From the NCBI GenBank assembly GCA_046154545.1, contig JBJXGC010000296.1, positions 1-9,670 of the forward strand: a stretch of DNA of 9,670 nt. The letters are read 5' to 3'. This document shows, in pieces, positions 4,702 to 9,670 of this stretch. Numbering within the stretch: the stretch's first letter is position 1; every line of letters begins with the position of its first letter. Origin of the DNA: JBJXGC01 sp046154545 (GTDB lineage Bacteria > Chloroflexota > Dehalococcoidia > Tepidiformales > Tepidiformaceae). The notes under the pieces were generated by a model, which saw nothing but the letters and a program-made list of their open reading frames with translations, did no database searches and was not told the DNA's origin. The position numbers and the translations under genes are program-made.

Positions 4702-6480
4702 ATGGCAAGTGACTACTGGAACAGGTTCAACGAGATGCGCGCCTCCCGGCGCCGCTTCCTCGGTGCTGGCGCCGCCGGTGGCGCCGGGCTTGCGGGCCTC
4801 GCGCTCGTGGGTTGCGGCGACGACGACGACGCTGCCAGCCCCACCGCGGCGCCAGCCGGCACCACCACCGCCGCCGCCAGCGCCTCGGCCGCGCCAACCG
4901 AAGCGGTGACTCGCGGCGGTACCTGGCGCTCGCCCTTGAACGGCGTGTCCTCGGGTAACCCGCCGACCCTCTACCCGTACGAAAACCTCACCTACCTCGC
5001 CCAATTCCCGTCAGGCAACCATTACAGCCGCCTCCTCCGCCAGAAGACCGGCAAGGATGTCGCGGTCGAGAACAAGACGAGCCTCGAAGGCGACTTCATC
5101 TCGAAGTACGAGCAAGTCGATCCGGTAACCATCCGCTTCACCATGAAGCCGAACGTCAAGTGGCACAACAAGGCCCCCCTCAACGGCCGCGCCGCCACCG
5201 CGACAGACTTCGTGAAGACGTACGAGGCCTTCTCCAAGGTCTCTCAGAACGCGGCCAAGTTTGGCGCCGTCATCGACTCGGTCACCGCGCCCGACGAGAA
5301 GACGATCCTGATCAAGCTCAAGAACCCGTTCGCGCCGTTCTTGGCTGCCATGGCGGCTTCTTCCGAGGGCATCTGGTTCATCCCCGTGGAGACGATCGAC
5401 AGCGGCCAGGTGAAGCAGGAGCCCCTCGGCACCGGTCCGTATGTCTTCAAGGAGTTCCAGACCGGCGTCTCGATGAAGTGGGACAAGAACCCCGACTACT
5501 ACGACAGCCCCCTCCCCAACTACGACAAGCTCGAGTGGGGCTTGAGCAACGACGCCCAGCGCATCGTCGCCGCCCTCCAGGCCGGCGAACTCGACTACTC
5601 GGGCCTGAACGGCGTCATCTACAAGGAGTCCCGCTCGAAGCTCGACCCCAAGGGCACCGACATCTTCTCCCAGAACTTCGTCTTCTCGGGGGTCTACTTC
5701 AACTTCGACAACAAGCCGTTCCAGGACAAGCGCGTCCGCCAGGCCATCTCGATGCTGCTCGACCGCGACGGGTATCTGAAGGTCCAGGACGGCACGGGCA
5801 AGGGCAACTGGCACTCGCACATCAGCCCGGGCCTCGCCCCCTACTATATCTCGCCGAAAGACAGCAAGTTCGGGCCGAACGCGAAGTGGTACCAGAAGAA
5901 CATCGCCGAGGCCAAGGCCCTCCTCACGGCCGCCGGCGCCGACAACCTCCAGGGCATCAAGCTCATCGGCAACGTCGATCGCTACGGCCCTGAAGCGAAG
6001 CAGGCGTGGGAACTGATCTCCGCCGACCTCAAGGCCGGTGGCTTCAACCACGAACTCGTCTTCCAGGAATACGCGACCTACATCCAGACCGTCTACCTCG
6101 GGAAGATGGAACCGAACACCTTCGCTGTCGGCCCACTCATCGGTTCGCCGAGCGACCCGGACGATGTCTTCGTCACGAACATCTGGTCGAAATCGGCCCG
6201 CAAGAACTGGGGTGGCACGCCAATCCCCGAGCAGGCCGCTATCGACGCCGACATCGAGAAGCAGCGCACCATCCTCGACCAGAACGAGCGCGTCGCATTC
6301 ATCCAGGAGATGCAGCGCAAAATGGCCGAGTCCATGGTCATCGTGCCCTACCATGCCAGCGCCGGGTACGCCTACGTCCAGCCGTGGGTGCAGAACTACT
6401 ACGCCATGGCTGACTACTCGTACGTCGCGAACTCGGCGATGAAGTCGAACTTCACGAAGGAACGTATCGCCAAGGGTTAG
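4702..6480 (+). CDS. ABC transporter substrate-binding lipoprotein, peptide/nickel class (SBP_bac_5)
   Basis: Extracytoplasmic solute-binding protein of an ABC importer, 592 residues, in the usual range for the large class that binds peptides, opines, nickel complexes and some sugars. The N-terminus has a twin-arginine pattern (SRRRFL, 15-20), a hydrophobic span (about 21-36) and a lipobox LVGC with C38, so it is likely exported folded by Tat and then lipid-anchored. An Asp run and an Ala/Thr/Ser-rich tether (39-70) follow. The mature part shows family features: TIRFTMKPNVKWHN, ATDFVKTYEAF, LGTGPYVFKEF (about 241-251), and later VYFNFDNKPFQDKRVRQAIS around the segment where bound ligand is enclosed. 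The start ATG has GGAAGGGG nine bases upstream. The gene is first in the operon after a good promoter, with a strong hairpin behind it. The ligand cannot be read from the sequence. Confidence 0.93.
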   Translation: MASDYWNRFNEMRASRRRFLGAGAAGGAGLAGLALVGCGDDDDAASPTAAPAGTTTAAASASAAPTEAVTRGGTWRSPLNGVSSGNPPTLYPYENLTYLAQFPSGNHYSRLLRQKTGKDVAVENKTSLEGDFISKYEQVDPVTIRFTMKPNVKWHNKAPLNGRAATATDFVKTYEAFSKVSQNAAKFGAVIDSVTAPDEKTILIKLKNPFAPFLAAMAASSEGIWFIPVETIDSGQVKQEPLGTGPYVFKEFQTGVSMKWDKNPDYYDSPLPNYDKLEWGLSNDAQRIVAALQAGELDYSGLNGVIYKESRSKLDPKGTDIFSQNFVFSGVYFNFDNKPFQDKRVRQAISMLLDRDGYLKVQDGTGKGNWHSHISPGLAPYYISPKDSKFGPNAKWYQKNIAEAKALLTAAGADNLQGIKLIGNVDRYGPEAKQAWELISADLKAGGFNHELVFQEYATYIQTVYLGKMEPNTFAVGPLIGSPSDPDDVFVTNIWSKSARKNWGGTPIPEQAAIDADIEKQRTILDQNERVAFIQEMQRKMAESMVIVPYHASAGYAYVQPWVQNYYAMADYSYVANSAMKSNFTKERIAKG

Positions 6481-6506
6481 CCGCCCGGGGCCGCGCCACG
6501 AATTCG

Positions 6507-6541
6507 CCCGGCGGGCGGAGCCCACGGCTCCGCCCGCCGGG
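6507..6541 (+). terminator. Perfect 16-bp hairpin between binding protein and permeases, likely attenuator or mRNA stabiliser
   Basis: CCCGGCGGGCGGAGCC (6507-6522) pairs with all 16 bases of 6526-6541 around a CAC loop. It starts 26 bases after the binding-protein stop and ends 21 bases before the first permease start. The next bases are TCACTCTGC, without a T-run, so full intrinsic termination is unlikely. In many ABC importer operons a hairpin here protects the 3' end of the binding-protein mRNA or causes partial termination, so that binding protein exceeds membrane subunits. That role is inferred from position. Confidence 0.75.
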
Positions 6542-6562
6542 TCACTCTGCTGGGGCACGTCC

Positions 6563-7705
6563 ATGACGCAGTACATCATCCGTCGCCTCCTTCTCATGAT
6601 CCCGACCCTGCTCGGGGTATCGCTGCTGGTGACCGCTTTCGTGCGGATGCTGCCTGGCGACGCGGTCGATATCCTCACAGCCCAGAACGAAATCCAGGGC
6701 CGCGACGAGATCCTGAAGAAGACGGTCAACGACCGTCTCGTTGCCCAGGGCAAGGACCCGGCCAAGGCCGGCTTCCCCGACCGCAAGCCGATCCAGGACG
6801 AGATCATCGCTTCCCAACTGAAGAAGGACGGGATCGATGTCGCGAAGGCCACGGACGCGCAGAAGGAACAGGCCCAGAACGACTTCGCCCGCAACGCCTA
6901 TAAGGATGAGATTCGCAAGCGCCTGGGGCTCGATAAGAACTACATCGAGCAGTGGTGGTCATGGATCTGGAACGCCCTCCAGGGCGACTTCGGGACCTCG
7001 TTGGCCGGAAGCCAGACGATCAGCCACGAGCTGCGTGAACGCATCCCCGTGAGTATCGAGCTTGGCCTGCTGGGCATGATCGTTTCGATCGTCATCGCTC
7101 TGCCGGTCGGCGTGATCTCCGCCGTGAAGCAGGACCGGCCGATCGACTACCTGGCCCGTGGCGGCGCGATTTCCATGCTCGCCCTGCCCTCCTTCTTCCT
7201 CGCAACGATCATCATCGCCCTCGCCTCCCGCTGGGGTAACTACTCGTTCCCGCTTTTCTTCGAGAAGGTGACCGACAACCCGAAGGAGAACCTGGAGCTC
7301 ATCTGGGTGCCGGCCGTCCTCCTCGGCATCGGCCTCTCCGGCACGCTGATGCGCCTCACCCGGGCCCAGATGCTCGAGGTCATGCGCCAGGACTACATGC
7401 GTACGGCCCGCTCGAAGGGGCTCGCCGGGTCGAGCGTGGTTATCCGCCATGGCGTCCGGAACGCCATGATCCCGATCATCACGATCATTGGCCTGCAGGT
7501 CCCGGTCCTCGTCGGCGGCTCGCTCGTTCTCGAGCAGATCTTCTCTATCCCGGGCATCGCGCTCTATCTCTACACGGCCATCCTGAACCGTGACTTCCCC
7601 GTGATCATCGCCGTGAACATGATCATCGCCGTGGTGATCGTCTTCACCAACCTCATCGTCGACCTCACCTATGCGGTCCTCGACCCGCGCATCCGCCTTT
7701 CCTAG
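6563..7705 (+). CDS. ABC transporter permease, DppB/OppB family, with enlarged extracytoplasmic segment
   Basis: First membrane subunit of the importer, 380 residues against about 305-340 for typical members. It starts MTQYIIRRLLLMIPTLLGVS, the classic DppB-type first helix, followed by RMLPGDAVDIL. The usual LGLD...GDFGTSL region comes only at 121-147, because about 65 extra residues lie between (about 43-110; charged and helix-prone, KDPAKAG ... KKDGIDVAKATDAQKEQ). The remaining five helices follow, with the cytoplasmic EAA-type coupling loop at about 275-305 (RQDYMRTARSKGLAGSSVV). The end, VDLTYAVLDPRIRLS, is typical. The start ATG has TGGGG seven bases upstream, a modest site. The stop codon TAG lies against the ribosome binding site of the next gene. 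It acts in the cytoplasmic membrane with the next gene's product. Confidence 0.92.
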   Translation: MTQYIIRRLLLMIPTLLGVSLLVTAFVRMLPGDAVDILTAQNEIQGRDEILKKTVNDRLVAQGKDPAKAGFPDRKPIQDEIIASQLKKDGIDVAKATDAQKEQAQNDFARNAYKDEIRKRLGLDKNYIEQWWSWIWNALQGDFGTSLAGSQTISHELRERIPVSIELGLLGMIVSIVIALPVGVISAVKQDRPIDYLARGGAISMLALPSFFLATIIIALASRWGNYSFPLFFEKVTDNPKENLELIWVPAVLLGIGLSGTLMRLTRAQMLEVMRQDYMRTARSKGLAGSSVVIRHGVRNAMIPIITIIGLQVPVLVGGSLVLEQIFSIPGIALYLYTAILNRDFPVIIAVNMIIAVVIVFTNLIVDLTYAVLDPRIRLS

Positions 7706-7709
7706 GAGG
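7705..7709 (+). promoter_or_regulatory. Ribosome binding site of the second permease, overlapping the stop of the first
   Basis: The sequence CCTAGGAGGCC holds both the TAG stop of the first permease and GGAGG, six bases before ATG 7716. Ribosomes ending the first gene stand on the start site of the second, which suits equal production of two subunits that form a heterodimer. It also fixes the start at 7716 and not at an earlier in-frame codon. Confidence 0.75.
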
Positions 7710-7715
7710 CCTCTC

Positions 7716-8720
7716 ATGGCAGCGATCAGCGCACCCGCTCCTCCGTTCGGCGGGGAGTACTTCCGGCAGGACCGCTCCTTCGCGTCGCGGCTCGGGACGG
7801 GCACCCTCCGCTTCATCAAGGGCAAGCCGATGGGCGCATTCGGTGCCGCGATGCTCATCATCATCGTCGTTGTCGCGGCGTTCTCTCCGTGGATCGCCAC
7901 GCACGACCTCTTCGAGCAGGACAAGGACAATTTCCTCCAGGCGCCGACGACAGCCCACTGGTTCGGGACGGACGAGAACGGCCGTGATGTCTTCTCGCGC
8001 ATCGTCTACGGCTGCCAGGTCACGGCGCTCGTGGGCATCGGGACCGTCATCCTCGTCTCGATCCTCTCGCTCGTCGTCGGCATCGCGAGCGGCTACTTCG
8101 GCGGCAAGCTCGATTTCGTGGTCCAGAGAGTGGTCGATATCTGGCTCAGCTTCCCAGCCATCTTCCTGATCCTCACGCTGCTCGCCGTGCTCAGCGTGCA
8201 GCCTGGGACCGGGGGCGTGTTCGGTCTCGGCCGCGGCCCCGATTGGGGGCCTGACCCCAACGGCGGCCAGTGGTTCTGGAACACGCTGCCACGCACGACG
8301 ATCGTCACGCTCGCGTTGGGCCTCGTCCTCGCCGGTGGTGCTTCGCGTGTCGTCCGCAGTGCCGTCCTCTCGACGAAAGCGAACCCGTATGTCGAGGCGG
8401 CGACGGTGGTTGGCGCCTCCTCGTCACGGATCATCCTCAAGCACATCCTCCCCAATATCATGGCCACGGTCATCGTCCTCGCCACGCTGCAGCTCGGCAC
8501 CGCCATCCTGGCTGAAGCCACGATCAGCTTCCTCGGCCAGGGAGTGACGAACTTCCCCACCTGGGGCCAGATGCTCGCCGGCAACCGCCTCCTCTTCGAG
8601 AACCACGTCTATCTCATCATCTTTCCCGGCATCGCCATCTTCCTGGCGGTCTTCGGCTTCAATATGCTCGGTGACGCCTTGCGTGACGTGCTCGACCCGC
8701 GTCTGCGCGGCTCGCGCTAA
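7716..8720 (+). CDS. ABC transporter permease, DppC/OppC family
   Basis: Second membrane subunit, 334 residues, somewhat longer than the common 280-310. The N-terminal cytoplasmic part is followed by a first helix (about 40-57), then the family signature HWFGTDENGRDVFSR (81-95), where F replaces the usual leucine. The coupling loop is YVEAATVVGASSSRIILKHI (225-244) followed by LPN, the EAA motif that contacts the ATPase. An unusual Gly/Pro/Trp-rich stretch (about 161-193, GRGPDWGPDPNGGQWFW) enlarges the segment before the coupling-loop helices. The end, DVLDPRLRGSR, is typical. ATG 7716 is chosen on its strong ribosome binding site; an in-frame upstream start would overlap the end of the first permease and add 15 residues unlike the family. 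No ATPase gene follows; the next gene starts 90 bases later and is unrelated. Confidence 0.93.
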   Translation: MAAISAPAPPFGGEYFRQDRSFASRLGTGTLRFIKGKPMGAFGAAMLIIIVVVAAFSPWIATHDLFEQDKDNFLQAPTTAHWFGTDENGRDVFSRIVYGCQVTALVGIGTVILVSILSLVVGIASGYFGGKLDFVVQRVVDIWLSFPAIFLILTLLAVLSVQPGTGGVFGLGRGPDWGPDPNGGQWFWNTLPRTTIVTLALGLVLAGGASRVVRSAVLSTKANPYVEAATVVGASSSRIILKHILPNIMATVIVLATLQLGTAILAEATISFLGQGVTNFPTWGQMLAGNRLLFENHVYLIIFPGIAIFLAVFGFNMLGDALRDVLDPRLRGSR

Positions 8721-8760
8721 GGGCGATAGCGGCATGACGGGTGCCCTTCACGCGGTAGGC

Positions 8761-8769
8761 TGCTAGCAT
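8761..8769 (+). promoter_or_regulatory. Weak extended -10 candidate for the phosphatase gene
   Basis: TGCTAGCAT contains TGn followed by TAGCAT, ending 41 bases before ATG 8811. No recognisable -35 lies 17 bases upstream. It is given because the phosphatase is functionally unrelated to the transporter and may need its own promoter. Weak. Confidence 0.2.
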
Positions 8770-8778
8770 CCGGCGGTG

Positions 8779-8808
8779 ATGAACTGGCCCGGCGGGGCGA
8801 ACAGTTGA
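8779..8808 (+). other. Possible nine-codon leader ORF before the phosphatase gene
   Basis: ATG 8779 opens a short frame encoding MNWPGGANS with its TGA at 8806-8808, two bases before the phosphatase ATG at 8811. Such an arrangement could bring ribosomes to a start that lacks its own Shine-Dalgarno sequence. The leader itself has no clear ribosome binding site, so chance is a real alternative. Confidence 0.25.
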
Positions 8809-8810
8809 GC

Positions 8811-9670
8811 ATGCCCCGCATCGTCGCGGTCATCGATGTCGGGTCGAACTCCGTCCGCCTCCTCGTGGCCCGTGAACTCTCAGCAGTGGCCTTCGAGGTC
8901 ATCGACGAGGAGCGTTTCGACGCCCGCCTCGGTCAGGGCCTCGCCGGTGGCCGGCTGTCGGACGCCGCCCTCGAACGCGGGATCGAGGCCATGCGCCTCG
9001 TTTCCCAGGTCGCCCGTTCGTATGGTCCTTCCACGACGGTCGTGGCCGGCACTGAGGCGCTTCGCCGCGCGACGAATGCGCCCGACTTCATCGGCGAAGT
9101 GGAGCATCAAACAGGGCTCCGGATACGCCTCCTGTCAGCCGCCGAAGAGGCCCATGCCAGTTTCCTGGGTGTCATCAACAGCACCGGGATGCGCGATGGC
9201 TGTATCGTCGACATCGGCGGTGGATCGCTGGAACTCATGCGCGTCGAAGCCCGCAGCCTGGCCCACTCCGCGAGCCTCCCCCTCGGCGCCATCTTTGCCA
9301 CCGAGCGGTACCTCCATGGTGACCCGCCCACGCGGCGCGAGGTGCGTTCCCTGCGCAAGGCAGTCCACCAGGGATTCGTCTCGCCGATGACTTCGGAGAC
9401 GCTGTACGGCGTGGGCGGCGCAGTCCGCAACCTGGCCCGCATCATCCGCCAGACGAAAACATCTCCTCTCCGACGTCTGCACGGCCTGACCATCGAACGG
9501 GCGGCGCTCCAGCGCCTTGCGCGGGCGCTCGCCGCGGCGACGGCAGAGCAGCGCCGCGCGATGCCCGGCGTCGGCCCGGCCAGGGCGGATTACCTCCATG
9601 CCGCCGCCATCGTGGTGGACGAAGCGATGGAGCTGACCGGTGCGAAACAGCTCTGGGTGGTCGGCCAGGG
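8811..9670 (+). CDS. ppx: Ppx/GppA-family exopolyphosphatase / pppGpp phosphatase, 3' end outside the window
   Basis: An open frame runs from ATG 8811 to the right edge, 286 codons, without a stop. It belongs to the ASKHA-fold phosphatases that split phosphate from polyphosphate or turn pppGpp into ppGpp; the two activities cannot be told apart from sequence alone. Motifs are AVIDVGSNSVRLLV (6-19, phosphate-1 loop), GTEALRRATN (80-89), the conserved glutamates in SAAEEAHASFLG (about 112-113), VDIGGGSLELM (133-143, phosphate-2 loop), SLPLGAIFATERYL, and GVGGAVRNLARI (about 200-211, adenosine motif). The C-terminal part, MPGVGPARADYLHAAAIVV ... VVGQG, nearly completes the roughly 300-residue core; whether a further domain follows is unknown. 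No good ribosome site precedes the ATG. A TTG two codons upstream is an alternative start. It lies 90 bases behind the permease gene and could be read from that operon or have its own promoter. Confidence 0.9.
   Translation, partial: MPRIVAVIDVGSNSVRLLVARELSAVAFEVIDEERFDARLGQGLAGGRLSDAALERGIEAMRLVSQVARSYGPSTTVVAGTEALRRATNAPDFIGEVEHQTGLRIRLLSAAEEAHASFLGVINSTGMRDGCIVDIGGGSLELMRVEARSLAHSASLPLGAIFATERYLHGDPPTRREVRSLRKAVHQGFVSPMTSETLYGVGGAVRNLARIIRQTKTSPLRRLHGLTIERAALQRLARALAAATAEQRRAMPGVGPARADYLHAAAIVVDEAMELTGAKQLWVVGQ

Noticed and set aside
5011..6894. Minus-strand open frame of 627 codons antisense to the binding protein and first permease
   Set aside because: It spans two unrelated real genes and the hairpin between them, and its composition (Val/Asp/Gly/Arg-rich) is that of a GC-driven shadow frame. 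No family resemblance was seen.
6959..8002. Minus-strand open frame of 347 codons opposite both permeases
   Set aside because: It is a shadow of two membrane-protein genes with opposite-strand His/Asp/Glu/Arg-rich composition, no motif and no ribosome site.
8721..8760. Intrinsic terminator after the second permease
   Set aside because: Only short imperfect pairings (GGCA with TGCC) and no T-run; not enough to call a terminator.
8836..9390. Plus-strand frame of 184 codons inside the phosphatase gene
   Set aside because: It is out of frame with the Ppx/GppA motifs and encodes Ser/Arg/Pro-rich sequence. The correct frame from 8811 carries every family motif and stays open to the window end.

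Overview
The window is high-GC bacterial DNA (estimated by eye at roughly two thirds G+C) with dense, short-spaced genes. The best guess for the host is a member of the Chloroflexota (Dehalococcoidia or Thermomicrobia-like). This is inference from the general look of the proteins, for example a Tat-exported substrate-binding lipoprotein with an Asp-rich start to the mature protein and a Bacillus-type branched-chain 2-oxoacid dehydrogenase in a very GC-rich background. No taxonomic marker is present, so this is tentative.

Left half (1-4011, minus strand): a leftward gene group. In order of transcription it holds a 76-residue single-span membrane or exported protein (4011-3781), then E1 alpha (3645-2623), E1 beta (2619-1642) and E2 (1627-332) of a branched-chain 2-oxoacid dehydrogenase, and then the 5' part of a GNAT acetyltransferase of the ZmaR-like type that runs off the left edge (253-1). 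The three dehydrogenase genes are separated by only 3 and 14 bases. E1 beta and E2 both begin with GTG chosen by good Shine-Dalgarno sequences. The E3 (dihydrolipoamide dehydrogenase) gene is not in the window.

Centre (4012-4701): a 690-base divergent intergenic region. It carries two copies of an imperfect non-coding direct repeat, a GC-rich palindrome and, near its right end, an AT-richer patch. That patch holds a well-spaced sigma70-type promoter (17-base spacer), a 15-base inverted repeat upstream of it and a small hairpin in the leader, all in front of the transporter operon.

Right half (4702-8720, plus strand): an ABC importer operon of the oligopeptide/dipeptide/nickel (PepT) class, made of a Tat-type substrate-binding lipoprotein and two permeases. 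A perfect 16-base-pair hairpin without a T-tract separates the binding-protein gene from the permeases, as expected for uneven expression of binding protein and membrane subunits. Both permeases have enlarged extracytoplasmic segments compared with typical family members. No ATPase gene follows. The next gene (8811 to the right edge) is a Ppx/GppA-family phosphatase, so the ATPases must be encoded elsewhere.

Most of the window is readable as known families, and no clearly new multi-gene system is seen. The points most worth a second look are the repeat pair in the divergent intergenic region, the roughly 65-residue insertion in the first permease, the ATPase-less transporter operon, and the small membrane protein that heads the dehydrogenase group.
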